Below, piece by piece: positions 55,263-64,000 of a stretch of 64,000 nucleotides of DNA. Location: the NCBI RefSeq assembly GCF_047634355.1, contig NZ_JBLIAL010000011.1; one strand, given 5' to 3'. A program made the translations under genes and the position numbers. The stretch is from Porticoccus sp002341315. Its GTDB lineage: Bacteria; Pseudomonadota; Gammaproteobacteria; Pseudomonadales; Porticoccaceae. Below the pieces are notes generated by a model that was given only the letters and a program-made list of their open reading frames with translations, was not told where the DNA came from and ran no database searches. How positions within the stretch are numbered: position 1 is the stretch's first letter; every line of letters begins with the position of its first letter.

Positions 55263-56752
55263 GGGTTCACCAGATGCCGCAGAGGACCCAGCAGATCTGT
55301 AGCCAGCATACCTCGCTCGCCCTCCACTGCTGCGCGATCGGCGGCCTCAGTATGCAGGCACACGGCCAGCGGCAATGCCATGTCCGGGGACAACCCTTGG
55401 GCAATCAATCCCCCAATAATACCACTGAGGACATCGCCCATACCGCCACTGGCCATGCCCGGATTGCCGCCGGTACAAACCGCCACTGGCAGCCCGGGGT
55501 CAAGGCACACCAGTGAACCCGCCCCTTTCAGGACAACCGCACATTGAAATGTTTGCTGTAGAGCACGCACAACGGCAAACCGGTCGGCCTCCACAGCCTC
55601 CACAGTGATACCCAGCAACCTCGCGGCCTCACCCGGATGAGGGGTAATTATCCAGTTTGATGGCAAATGGCCTGAAGTCAGTCGAGCCTCACTGAGAATA
55701 TTCAATGCGTCGGCATCCAGGACGACCGGCAATGCCGTGTCCAGTACCTGCTGCAATAGTTGCTCGGACCAGGGCGATCGCCCAAGGCCGGGGCCGGCAA
55801 CCAGTACGGTGGCACGGGCCAGCAGTGGCCGGAGTTGTTGTCCCGAGGTCACCGCTCGCACCATCAACTCGGGACGACGCGCCAATAGCGCTGTAACATG
55901 TTCGGGTTGGGTTGCAACACTTACCAGTCCGGCCCCCACCCTTAATGCAGCCTCTGCGGCCATGCTTGCCGCCCCACCAAAACCCCGATCACCGCCAATA
56001 ATCAGTACATGACCAAAGGCTCCCTTGTGAGCGTCACGTCGGCGGGGCGCGAGCAAGGTCGACCTCAGAGGATCCAGCTCCAGGCGATAAGCCGTGTGAG
56101 GCTCTGCCGCCAGAATCTGCTCGGAAACACGCAAATCACTGTAAACCAGCTCTCCACCGAGGGCCGGCCCCCGGCCGGTAAAAAGCCCCTGTTTCAGAGC
56201 GATAAAAGTGACCGTAAGATTTGCCTCCACAGCAGGCCCGTTGGCAGCACCCGTATTCGCACTCAGGCCCGAGGGAATATCCACCGCAACAACCGGCAAG
56301 CCACTGTGGTTGATCAATCGAATTGCCTGCGCAAATGGCTCGCGAACCTCACCGGAAAACCCGGTGCCCAACATTGCATCCACAACCACGCCCGCCGACA
56401 GGTCAAGGCAATCGCTGAACGGCACCATCGGTACACCCGCATCGCGGGCGTACTGAAATGCTGTGCGCGCATCACCGCCGAGTTTCCCGGGCGAGCTCAT
56501 CTGAATCACCCGAACAGGCAGCCGCCCCTCGGCTGCCAGGGCCGCTACAATATAGCCATCACCACCGTTGTTTCCTGAACCACAGAACACCGTCAACGGC
56601 TTTCCCGGCCAGTGGCTGAGAATTTTCTGAAATACAGCGTAACCCGCCCGCTTCATTAATTTGATGCCGGGGATGCCATTCCGGATGACAGTCTGATCCA
56701 GCTGGCGAGCCTGTTCCGCGCTAAATAATGCCGTTGGCAAATGCTGGTACAT
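55259..56752 (-). CDS. nnrD: Bifunctional NAD(P)H-hydrate repair enzyme (epimerase and dehydratase)
   Basis: 497 residues from MYQHLPTALFSAEQ; a start 15 residues earlier is less conserved. N-terminal YjeF_N epimerase (FCGSGNNGGDGYIVA, VVAVDIPSGLSANTG) and C-terminal ribokinase-like dehydratase (VAGPGLGRSPW, LDADALNIL, GMASGGMGDVLSGIIGG). It repairs hydrated NAD(P)H. Divergent from queG. Confidence 0.95.
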   Translation of the reverse strand: MYQHLPTALFSAEQARQLDQTVIRNGIPGIKLMKRAGYAVFQKILSHWPGKPLTVFCGSGNNGGDGYIVAALAAEGRLPVRVIQMSSPGKLGGDARTAFQYARDAGVPMVPFSDCLDLSAGVVVDAMLGTGFSGEVREPFAQAIRLINHSGLPVVAVDIPSGLSANTGAANGPAVEANLTVTFIALKQGLFTGRGPALGGELVYSDLRVSEQILAAEPHTAYRLELDPLRSTLLAPRRRDAHKGAFGHVLIIGGDRGFGGAASMAAEAALRVGAGLVSVATQPEHVTALLARRPELMVRAVTSGQQLRPLLARATVLVAGPGLGRSPWSEQLLQQVLDTALPVVLDADALNILSEARLTSGHLPSNWIITPHPGEAARLLGITVEAVEADRFAVVRALQQTFQCAVVLKGAGSLVCLDPGLPVAVCTGGNPGMASGGMGDVLSGIIGGLIAQGLSPDMALPLAVCLHTEAADRAAVEGERGMLATDLLGPLRHLVNP

Positions 56753-56817
56753 AAAATACCGATTATCCCGAGAATATCTGGCAAAATTATACGTCAACTC
56801 ACCACGGCCGTTCGACT

Positions 56818-57930
56818 ATGTCCAGTGAAACACCCGAGATCGATTACACACAGCTTGCTCTGGACATCAAAGACTGGGGCAGGCGGCTCGGTTTTCAGCA
56901 GGTGGCGATCACCGATACGGACTTATCGAAAACCGGACATCAGCTGAATGACTGGCTAGCGGCGGGCCACCAGGGAGAAATGCGCTGGATGAGTGAGCAC
57001 GGTGAGAAGCGCTACCACCCGGAACAATTACTTCCCGGCACACTTCGTGTTATCACGGTCAGAATGGACTATCTGACAGATAACAGCAATATGATCGCGA
57101 CGCTGAAAGATGAGAGCAAAGCCTACATCTCCCGATACGCGCTGGGCCGCGACTATCACAAACTGATCCGCAATCGGCTGACAACGCTCACTAAAGAGAT
57201 CGAGAAAGCCGTACCGGGAGCCGTGGTACAACGCCCCTTTGTCGATAGTGCGCCGGTTATGGAAAAACCCCTCGCCGTGAAAGCCGGATTGGGCTGGATG
57301 GGCAAACACACTCTGGTGATTAACAGCGAGGCCGGCTCCTGGTTTTTTCTTGGGGAAATCTATACCAGCCTGCCGCTACCTGTGGACCAATCCAGCGAGA
57401 CAGATCAATGTGGGGAGTGCCAGGCCTGCCTGAAAGTCTGTCCCACCGATGCGTTTCCGGCGCCCTATGTACTGGATGCGCGACGCTGCATCTCCTACCT
57501 CACCATAGAGCAGAAAGGCAGTATTCCAGAGGAGTTTCGCGAACCGATGGGCAACCGGGTATTCGGCTGTGATGACTGTCAGGCCGTCTGCCCCTGGAAC
57601 AAGATGGCATCCTTGAGTGACGAGAAAGATTTCACGCCTCGACACAATCTGGACAACCGCGAACTCACTGAACTTTTTTTGTGGAGTGAACAGGAATTTC
57701 TCAAGAAGACCGAAGGGTCGCCTATCAGGCGAGTCGGCTATGAGGGGTGGCTCCGGAACCTGGCCGTTGGCCTTGGCAATGCACCCACCTCGGAGACAGT
57801 GGTCAGCGCCTTGCGAAGCCGCGAGTCACATAGTTCCCCGATGGTGAGAGAACATGTGGCCTGGGCCCTGGGACAACATCAGCAACAGAAAAGGCGCAAA
57901 CGAAAAATCACCAACACGGCCAATACATGA
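56818..57930 (+). CDS. queG: Epoxyqueuosine reductase QueG
   Basis: 370 residues. Two 4Fe-4S clusters: DQCGECQACLKVCPTDAF and FGCDDCQAVCPWN. Cobalamin-binding fold N-terminal; a HEAT-like C-terminal tail ends in a basic KRRKRK stretch. Last step of queuosine synthesis in tRNA. Confidence 0.96.
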   Translation: MSSETPEIDYTQLALDIKDWGRRLGFQQVAITDTDLSKTGHQLNDWLAAGHQGEMRWMSEHGEKRYHPEQLLPGTLRVITVRMDYLTDNSNMIATLKDESKAYISRYALGRDYHKLIRNRLTTLTKEIEKAVPGAVVQRPFVDSAPVMEKPLAVKAGLGWMGKHTLVINSEAGSWFFLGEIYTSLPLPVDQSSETDQCGECQACLKVCPTDAFPAPYVLDARRCISYLTIEQKGSIPEEFREPMGNRVFGCDDCQAVCPWNKMASLSDEKDFTPRHNLDNRELTELFLWSEQEFLKKTEGSPIRRVGYEGWLRNLAVGLGNAPTSETVVSALRSRESHSSPMVREHVAWALGQHQQQKRRKRKITNTANT

Positions 57931-57975
57931 GGTGTGTACTTGGATGGAGATCAGCCCCCATAACAAGCAAGTTGG

Positions 57976-58551
57976 TTATTCCCGTTCCGGTTCCATAATA
58001 AAAAAGACATCCCGATAGTAGGTCAGCTCGGCAATGGAGTCCTTGATGTCTGACATGGCGAGATGCGAACTCTGTTTATTGAAGCCTTTTATCAACTCAG
58101 GCCGCCAGCGCCGGATAATCTCCTTCACACTGCTGACATCCAGATTGCGATAGTGGAAGAAGGCCTCCAGTGACGGCATCTGTCTCGCCAGAAAACGGCG
58201 ATCCTGACAGATAGAATTGCCACACATCGGCGACTGCCGTTCATCCAAAAACTGTTTCAAAAAGGCAAGAGTCGCCTGCTCCGCCTCTGCCAGCGTCGTT
58301 GTACTGTTGCGCACCCGCTCTGTCAGACCCGATTGACCGTGCTGACGTGTATTCCACTCATCCATCCCCGCCAACATGGCTTCCGGTTGACGAATGGCCA
58401 TCACCGGGCCCTCTGCCAGAACATTCAGGTCCTTGTCGGTGACGAGCGTAGCGATCTCGATAATCGCATCTGTCTCGGTATCAAGCCCCGTCATTTCCAG
58501 ATCTATCCAGATCAGATTGAGGGGGTGTCTGACTGTAGTCATATCATTCAT
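57976..58551 (-). CDS. orn: Oligoribonuclease
   Basis: 191 residues; DEDDh exonuclease with WIDLEMTGLDTETD, CGNSICQDRRFLARQMP and HLAMSDIKDSIAEL. It degrades 2-5 nt RNAs including pGpG from c-di-GMP breakdown. Overlaps the MscS-type gene by 8 bases. Confidence 0.97.
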   Translation of the reverse strand: MNDMTTVRHPLNLIWIDLEMTGLDTETDAIIEIATLVTDKDLNVLAEGPVMAIRQPEAMLAGMDEWNTRQHGQSGLTERVRNSTTTLAEAEQATLAFLKQFLDERQSPMCGNSICQDRRFLARQMPSLEAFFHYRNLDVSSVKEIIRRWRPELIKGFNKQSSHLAMSDIKDSIAELTYYRDVFFIMEPERE

Positions 58552-59608
58552 TAGGCTTTTCTTTTGCTATGCGGATTATATTGTCAAGACGCACTAGGCG
58601 CTCCTCGCTGCGGCTGATTTCGGCATTGAGCTCGTCCGCCTCCGAATCATCCGAGCCCGGGAGCTGGCCCTTCAGTGTCTTGATTCTTTCTGCTGTCTCC
58701 TGAATTTCATGCTCCAGGGTTCCGATCTTCTCTGCGCGATCGGCCTTGTCAAAAATAATGGCCTCCGGTGCCGCCTCCGGTGGCTCAACGGAGACGGCCT
58801 GCCTGGCGGGCGCCATAAACCTTTCGCCGTTATTGAACTGCCGCTGATTCATAAATGCCGGGGATACAATCTCGATACCGGCACCGTGAAGTTTATCCAA
58901 CACCTCGCGACGCAATCTGCTTCGCATCGTCAACAGGTGCTTTACCTCTGCATAGTAACCGGAAATTCGGTAGCCGACGGAAAAGTCGCCAAGTGCCCGA
59001 ATTTGCATAAACGGTTCTTCCAGCTCTGCTGCCAATGCCGCTTCTTTGAGCAGAGGCTCGATTTCATAATGGGGGATATCGTAGCCCAGCGAAAGATCAC
59101 AGGAAATGATGGTACCAGAAGAACGAATGACTATGACCGGGTTCGCCGCCAGAAACAGGTTTGGCAAAGTAATTAAATCACGATCTTCGGACTGTATTTC
59201 GGTGTGAAACAGGCCCCGCTCAGTGACGCGGCCAAAATGCTCGCCGGCACGGATAAAGTCACCGTGATGAAAGCTTTTTACTGCCCTTAACATCAAACCC
59301 GCCATGGCATTCGCAACAAAGGTTGTCGATGAGATAGCCACCACCACGGACAACAGCAGCCCCAGCAGGCTCAGCAGATCACCGCGGGTGGATTCACTCA
59401 CGGGTAGCACCAGGATAATGATCACCAGTGCCAGCGCCGTCAGCGCCAGCATGGTTACCTGACCGGGAAGCTTCGACTCGGTGGACAAACCCGCGCGACG
59501 CAACAGTAGCCAGTTGGCGAGCCACAATCCCAATATTATGATAACCAAGGCCACCAGCAACGGGATAAACCCCGCCAGTGACTGGTAAATTTCCTGAAAA
59601 TCAATCAT
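58544..59608 (-). CDS. MscS-family mechanosensitive ion channel
   Basis: 354 residues from MIDFQEIYQSLAG; three membrane helices in the first 110 residues, a beta domain (FVANAMAGLML, FHHGDFIRAGEHFGRVTERGLFHTEI, LITLPNLFLAANPVI), and a C-terminal helical tail with heptads (RAEKIGTLEHEIQETAERIK and SEERLVRLDNIIRIA). It protects against osmotic downshock. The exact MscS subtype is not fixed. Confidence 0.88.
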   Translation of the reverse strand: MIDFQEIYQSLAGFIPLLVALVIIILGLWLANWLLLRRAGLSTESKLPGQVTMLALTALALVIIILVLPVSESTRGDLLSLLGLLLSVVVAISSTTFVANAMAGLMLRAVKSFHHGDFIRAGEHFGRVTERGLFHTEIQSEDRDLITLPNLFLAANPVIVIRSSGTIISCDLSLGYDIPHYEIEPLLKEAALAAELEEPFMQIRALGDFSVGYRISGYYAEVKHLLTMRSRLRREVLDKLHGAGIEIVSPAFMNQRQFNNGERFMAPARQAVSVEPPEAAPEAIIFDKADRAEKIGTLEHEIQETAERIKTLKGQLPGSDDSEADELNAEISRSEERLVRLDNIIRIAKEKPNE

Positions 59609-59700
59609 CTTTTGTGCCTGTCCCCGGTTGAACATATGCTATATCCTCCGGGGCAACTAAGCCAGCTGCTGCGGCTGTCCGGGCAAGAAGAGGAGAAATA

Positions 59701-60720
59701 TTGTCCAAGCGTCATTTAACCAAACAACAGCGCCGACGGATACTGGAGAACCAGCGTCGAGCACAGTCGTCCACCGACAGACCGGATTCGCCGGAGAGTC
59801 AGACGACGACAGATGGCCTTGGCCCTGAACAAACCGGCAGAATTACCGCGTGTTATGGCAACCGGGTACTCGTGGAGTCCGACGAGCACAAAGGCGAGGT
59901 ACACCGCTGCTACTTGCGCGCCAATCTGCCCTCCATTGTCACCGGAGACCGGGTCACTTGGCAGAATGGAGAATCCAATGGCGTGGTGGTGGCCATCAGC
60001 CCCCGCAGCTCCGAATTATGCCGACCCGACAACCGCGGTAAACTGCGACCGGTTGCAGCCAATATCGACTGTATTGCTGTTGTCATAGCCCCTTTTCCTG
60101 AACCCCATGCCAACCTGATAGATCGTTACCTGGTCGCGGCTGAACGCCAGGGTATTCAACCCATCCTGATCCTGAACAAAATTGACCTGATTGCCCAGGA
60201 TCAGCACGAAACGCTGATCAGCCTGATGGATGATTACAGAAAGCTGGGATATGACTGCCTGCTGGTATCCGCTCATACCGGAAAAGGCATTGACGAACTC
60301 ACAGACTATTTGAGCACGCGCACCAGTGTCTTTGTCGGGCAATCGGGCGTGGGCAAATCTTCATTACTAAACAGCATCGCCCCGGGAGCAGAAGCAGCTG
60401 TGGGAGCACTATCGGAGAGCGCAGCAAAAGGGACACATACCACGACCACGGCACAACTCTTTCATCTGCCGAGTGGTGGCGAAGTGATCGATTCGCCGGG
60501 TATCCGCGAATTCGGACTCTGGCACATTGAACCAGACGCCATCGCAGACGGGTTTGTAGAGTTCAGAGCTTTTCTCGGCCACTGTCGATTCCGCGACTGT
60601 CGGCATCAGGGAGAACCCGGTTGCGCCCTGCGCCAGGCCATTGCTTCCGGCAGCATTAGCGCAACTCGCTTCAGTAGCTACCAACAAATTTTACAGAGTC
60701 TGGAATCTGACCAGCAGTAA
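59701..60720 (+). CDS. rsgA: Ribosome small subunit-dependent GTPase RsgA
   Basis: 339 residues from a TTG start preceded by GAGGAG. OB fold (about 40-110), circularly permuted GTPase with NKIDL (G4) before VGQSGVGKSSLLNSI (G1) and DSPGIREFGL (G3), and a C-terminal zinc motif CRFRDCRHQGEPGC. It matures the 30S subunit. Confidence 0.96.
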   Translation: MSKRHLTKQQRRRILENQRRAQSSTDRPDSPESQTTTDGLGPEQTGRITACYGNRVLVESDEHKGEVHRCYLRANLPSIVTGDRVTWQNGESNGVVVAISPRSSELCRPDNRGKLRPVAANIDCIAVVIAPFPEPHANLIDRYLVAAERQGIQPILILNKIDLIAQDQHETLISLMDDYRKLGYDCLLVSAHTGKGIDELTDYLSTRTSVFVGQSGVGKSSLLNSIAPGAEAAVGALSESAAKGTHTTTTAQLFHLPSGGEVIDSPGIREFGLWHIEPDAIADGFVEFRAFLGHCRFRDCRHQGEPGCALRQAIASGSISATRFSSYQQILQSLESDQQ

Positions 60721-60772
60721 AGCCATGGGTTTTTTGATGTTACAATCGCGCCTCGCATGAATGGGAGCAATT

Positions 60773-61585
60773 ATGACTGAGTTACCTAAATTACTGGAAC
60801 CGGAGTCACTGGTTGAACTGCTTGAACGACCTGACATCCTGCTGATTGACGTTTGCAAAGATGAAATATACAGCCGGAGGCATATCCCCGGTGCTGTACA
60901 CGTGTCGACCAAGGAACTGATGAATGGCGGCCAACCATGGCCCAACAAGTTGCCCTCCCCCGCACAACTGGACGCACTGTTTAGTCGAATCGGACTGACC
61001 GCTGACAAACATGTAGTGGTGTACGATGATGAGGGAGGTGGCTGGGCAGGTCGGTTGATCTGGACACTGGATGTTATCGGTCATCAAAACTGGTCATACC
61101 TCAACGGCGGACTCGTTGCCTGGTACGCCGAGGGTTTCCCCACCACTGATGAAGTTCCTCCACCCGAGGTGGTCGAATTCGAGGCGACTGTTGATCGGGC
61201 AGCAACTGTCAGCGCCGAGGATATCATGGCCATGAATGCTGCTGACGATGTACAAATCTGGGATGCCCGCAGTATTGAGGAATATACGGGAGAAAAAGTA
61301 ATGGCCGAGAAGGGTGGTCATATTCCCGGCGCCATTCATTGCGAATGGACCAGCCTAATGGATCGTGAACGCAATATGCGGATTCGGCAGGATGCCCTTG
61401 AATACCTGGCCACAGTGGGGATCTCTCCCGATAAACCCACCATCACCCACTGCCAGTCACATCACCGTTCAGGCTTTACCTATCTAGTAGGCCGCCTGCT
61501 GGGTTTCAGTAATATTCGCGCCTACGATGGCTCATGGTGGGAGTGGGGAAATCGACCCGACACACCTGTGGAGCAGGGGCGGTGA
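60773..61585 (+). CDS. sseA: Rhodanese-type thiosulfate/3-mercaptopyruvate sulfurtransferase
   Basis: 270 residues from MTELPKLLEPES. Two rhodanese domains; the C-terminal one has the catalytic Cys in ITHCQSHHRSGFTYLV. This CQ.HHRSG loop matches Pseudomonas RhdA-type thiosulfate sulfurtransferases more than E. coli SseA, so the substrate could be thiosulfate. It shares a stop/start overlap (GTGA) with psd. Confidence 0.85.
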   Translation: MTELPKLLEPESLVELLERPDILLIDVCKDEIYSRRHIPGAVHVSTKELMNGGQPWPNKLPSPAQLDALFSRIGLTADKHVVVYDDEGGGWAGRLIWTLDVIGHQNWSYLNGGLVAWYAEGFPTTDEVPPPEVVEFEATVDRAATVSAEDIMAMNAADDVQIWDARSIEEYTGEKVMAEKGGHIPGAIHCEWTSLMDRERNMRIRQDALEYLATVGISPDKPTITHCQSHHRSGFTYLVGRLLGFSNIRAYDGSWWEWGNRPDTPVEQGR

Positions 61586-62427
61586 ATGATTTTCTTGCCG
61601 AGTGGTTTGTTGCCCTGCAACGGCTGACCCCACAACACCAGCTGTCCAGGCTGGTGTCAAAACTGGCTGAGAGCACCCACCCCCGGACAAAAAATCTGCT
61701 TATCCAGCAATTCATCAAAACCTATAACGTGAATATGGATGAAGCGGTCGGCAGTTCCGACAATGACTACACCAGTTTCAATGATTTTTTCACGCGCTCA
61801 TTGAAACCCGAGTCGCGCCCAATTGAGGACACACCGGGAAGTATCGTTTCACCGGCGGATGGCACTATCAGTCAGCTGGGGGCAATCGCCCAGGGGCGTA
61901 TTTTCCAGGCGAAGGGCAGGCATTTTTCAGTGGACGCGTTATTGGGTGAGCACAGTCCCCGGAGCGAACAATTCCTGAATGGGCAGTTTGCAACCATTTA
62001 CCTGTCTCCCCGAGATTACCACCGGGTGCACATGCCGATTAGCGGATCACTGGAGTATTGTCGCTATATCCCCGGCAAACTGTTTTCTGTCAACACAACA
62101 ACAACCCGGCATATCGATGGCCTTTTTGCCCGAAATGAACGTCTGGTAAGTTTTTTCAATACAGAAATAGGTCGTTGCGCCATTGTCATGGTAGGCGCCA
62201 TGCTGGTAGCAGGCATTGAGACTGTATGGGGAGATTACCCCCCCGGAATACTGAAAACAGAACAGTTTTCGGATAGCCAATTCGCTTTCAATAAAGGGGA
62301 GGAAATGGGTCGATTCAAATTTGGCTCAACCGTTATTCTATTATTTGAAGAAAATTCAGTGGGCTGGGATGCGACCTGCGGCCCGGGAACCACAGTGCAA
62401 ATGGGGAAAAAAATGGGTCAGTTCTAA
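61582..62427 (+). CDS. psd: Phosphatidylserine decarboxylase proenzyme
   Basis: 281 residues from a GTG start overlapping the sseA stop by 4 bases. Features: DYTSFNDFFTRSLKPESRP, SPADGTISQLG, YLSPRDYHRVHMPISG and the self-cleavage site FGST (usually LGST) in RFKFGSTVILLF. It makes phosphatidylethanolamine in the inner membrane. The Ser that becomes pyruvoyl is present. Confidence 0.95.
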   Translation: MNDFLAEWFVALQRLTPQHQLSRLVSKLAESTHPRTKNLLIQQFIKTYNVNMDEAVGSSDNDYTSFNDFFTRSLKPESRPIEDTPGSIVSPADGTISQLGAIAQGRIFQAKGRHFSVDALLGEHSPRSEQFLNGQFATIYLSPRDYHRVHMPISGSLEYCRYIPGKLFSVNTTTTRHIDGLFARNERLVSFFNTEIGRCAIVMVGAMLVAGIETVWGDYPPGILKTEQFSDSQFAFNKGEEMGRFKFGSTVILLFEENSVGWDATCGPGTTVQMGKKMGQF

Positions 62428-62456
62428 GCCAACCCAAATTGAATCCCGCAATCCCA

Positions 62457-63863
62457 TCAGAGACGAAACCGATCCCGAAGCGTGGCATAAAGCCCGCCCT
62501 GACGAGCTGTTGTTTCCATTTTGGCATCATCAGAAACAACCGATTCCATGACCCGTTGTGCATTTTTCATAAAAATGCCACTGACAGCGGCAATGTCCAC
62601 ATCGTAACCGGACAAATCGAGATCTCTTGCAATGGCCAGCTTGGAAACGGATTTTGCTTTTGACTGGCCACTTTTCTCCAGAATTCTCCGGGATAAACCC
62701 TCATCCTTGAGATCAACCAGAATATAGGCATCTGAAGCCTGTGCTTTTTTCTGATCCAACACCGCCACCTTCGGCGTCAAACGGGATTCCGCGTGTTGCT
62801 CCACAACAATACCGACATCACCGGTCGTCAACTCCACCAGCGTACCCGTAGGGTATAGACCGATCGACTGGATAAACTGTACCACCAGATCATCCTGAAA
62901 CTTTTTATCCCGTAGATTATAGAGCAGGCTCACCGCCCTGGATGGTGCCACCGGCTCCTCCGCTTCGCGGGGATTTGAAATAGCATCGTAGGTTGTCGCA
63001 ATACCGGCAATTCGGGCCAACAGAGGAATTTTTCCACCCTGCAATCCCTCGGGAAACCCACTGCCATCGTGACGCTCGCAGTGAAAACGCACCACAGAGA
63101 CAACGCGTGGTTCAACATTACTACTGCGCAACATTTCAACACCGTAGTCGACAAATTTTTGGTATTCAGTGGCTTCTTCGAGCGTGCGCTTTCTTTTCCG
63201 CAACAGCCCATTGGGCAATTTAATTTTGCCGATATCCTTCAGCAGTGTGCCGAGGCAAAGCACTGACATTTCCTCTTTTGGCATACCGACAAAGCGGGCG
63301 AACTGCACTGCCCACAAGGCTGAACGCATACTGTGGTCATGGCTGTGCTGATCTTTGAGGCGGAGCCGCAGCAGCCAGGTAAAGGCATCGGGACATCTGA
63401 CAACACTGTTGACCATGTCCCCAACAGAATCTTTCAATCCCTGATAATCAAAGTCTCGGCCTTTGGCGATTTGTTTTACTGCCAGAGCAAAATGGCCCCG
63501 GAGCTGCATTAAACCCTTTTCAGCATACTGCACCTCCTCGGAAAGAGGGACAACCTTCCCATACACGCCACGCTTGACATCAATTGGCGATGCTGTAGCG
63601 GCCAGGCCACTTGCCTTTAAAGTGGGGGACGCCCTAGGCCCGGTTTTTGATGGTTGCTGCACAGTAACTGCCGGACTTGAGCCTTTGGTAACATCTATAT
63701 ACACGTATTCACAGTAATTGCGCAGCGCACTGATCTCTTTGGGACTTTTAACAAGGAGGCCTTGAATGGGAAAGGGTGTCTGACTCCAGGGACGATCAAG
63801 ACAAGAGACATACATCCCCATCGTGATGTCTGCGACACTGACCTTGACCTGCTTGATGCTCAT
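62457..63863 (-). CDS. HD-GYP-like protein with degenerate active site (DUF3391 plus HD-GYP)
   Basis: 468 residues. N-terminal DUF3391 (about 1-90, ITMGMYVSCLDRPWS) then an HD-GYP fold (about 165-330). Lost ligands: HD reads KD at 209-210, the mid-domain His is absent (KFVDYG near 236-241), HH reads HC at 261-262, the final Asp is Thr290, and GYP is GFP. His177 and the Lys of DIGK remain. Probably not a c-di-GMP phosphodiesterase; a binding or scaffolding role is more likely. Followed by a C-terminal region of about 135 residues with no named domain. Confidence 0.85.
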   Translation of the reverse strand: MSIKQVKVSVADITMGMYVSCLDRPWSQTPFPIQGLLVKSPKEISALRNYCEYVYIDVTKGSSPAVTVQQPSKTGPRASPTLKASGLAATASPIDVKRGVYGKVVPLSEEVQYAEKGLMQLRGHFALAVKQIAKGRDFDYQGLKDSVGDMVNSVVRCPDAFTWLLRLRLKDQHSHDHSMRSALWAVQFARFVGMPKEEMSVLCLGTLLKDIGKIKLPNGLLRKRKRTLEEATEYQKFVDYGVEMLRSSNVEPRVVSVVRFHCERHDGSGFPEGLQGGKIPLLARIAGIATTYDAISNPREAEEPVAPSRAVSLLYNLRDKKFQDDLVVQFIQSIGLYPTGTLVELTTGDVGIVVEQHAESRLTPKVAVLDQKKAQASDAYILVDLKDEGLSRRILEKSGQSKAKSVSKLAIARDLDLSGYDVDIAAVSGIFMKNAQRVMESVVSDDAKMETTARQGGLYATLRDRFRL

Positions 63864-63913
63864 ACTGATGCACGCTCAAGTTTATAAATTTAAATAAAGC
63901 CTTATTGTCATAC

Positions 63914-63930
63914 AGCCTTTGCACAAGGCT
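63914..63930. promoter_or_regulatory. Inverted repeat upstream of the HD-GYP-like gene
   Basis: AGCCTT and AAGGCT flank TGCAC. It lies 51 bases before the start in an AT-rich region that probably holds the promoter. The right side reads ATTTT, so a weak terminator of a plus-strand gene is less likely because none is present. Confidence 0.25.
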
Positions 63931-64000
63931 ATTTTCATCCTTTAAAGAGTATTCTGATACGAAGCAATAGCAACCGGGAATGCACAATCGGTCTAATTAT

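Noticed and set aside
1..64000. tRNA, rRNA, 4.5S RNA and insertion sequences
   Set aside because: No tRNA T-loop with matching arms, no rRNA stretches and no transposase reading frame or terminal repeats were seen.

Overview
The window comes from the chromosome of a Gram-negative gammaproteobacterium. The gene blocks follow the order I know from Pseudomonas (recJ; thrC-hom-dsbC-xerD; rplS-trmD-rimM-rpsP; ffh-ypjD; purA-hisZ-DUF2065-hflC-hflK-hflX-hfq-miaA; mutL-amiB-tsaE-nnrD-queG-orn; psd; fimX-serB-ahpA). Differences inside those blocks, and lineage-specific genes between them, suggest a relative such as a marine Cellvibrionales-like bacterium rather than Pseudomonas itself. That placement is inference. 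I saw no rRNA, tRNA, insertion sequence or CRISPR repeat array.

Region 1 (1-6612) is the only clearly accessory part. It holds the promoter-proximal end of a type I-E CRISPR-Cas operon on the minus strand: cas3, casA/cse1 and the first 104 codons of casB/cse2, which runs off the left edge. Directly upstream and in the same direction are a KilA-N domain protein and an HTH-WYL regulator. The two gaps of this array hold inverted repeats that could be operators and an unexplained in-frame coding-like tail after the KilA-N stop codon. This is the best candidate for an undescribed arrangement: a possible regulator/accessory module of a CRISPR system.

Region 2 (6682-17708) holds recJ, a fadJ-fadI pair for beta-oxidation, and an unusual two-domain protein. 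That protein has a glycosidase-like barrel, whose two catalytic glutamates both look replaced, joined to an apparently intact WaaP/Kdo-type lipopolysaccharide kinase. Next come an SdiA-regulated-type membrane-anchored beta-propeller and, divergent from it, ppk, behind a three-repeat Pho box.

Region 3 (17733-28566) is core metabolism and translation: thrC, hom, dsbC, xerD, the rpsP-rimM-trmD-rplS operon with a good promoter and terminator, ffh, a CcsA-like ypjD and a CBS-domain CorC/HlyC-family transporter.

Region 4 (28594-41765) holds small proteins, two head-to-head NUDIX enzymes, a CBS protein, purA, hisZ, DUF2065, hflC, hflK, hflX, hfq, miaA and the full EF-P beta-lysylation set (epmA, efp, epmB).

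Region 5 (41966-51633) holds a FimX-type degenerate GGDEF/EAL protein, serB, an AhpA/YtjB protein, an RND efflux adaptor-pump pair and yccF. This block lies between miaA and mutL, which are neighbours in both E. coli and Pseudomonas.

Region 6 (51637-63863) holds mutL (with an endonuclease motif), amiB, tsaE, nnrD, queG, orn, an MscS channel, rsgA, a rhodanese, psd and an HD-GYP-like protein that has lost most metal ligands. Two signalling proteins in the window (FimX-like and HD-GYP-like) therefore look like non-catalytic c-di-GMP effectors. Several genes use TTG or GTG starts supported by Shine-Dalgarno position or family alignment (rplS, yfjD-like, the RND pump, amiB, rsgA, psd).
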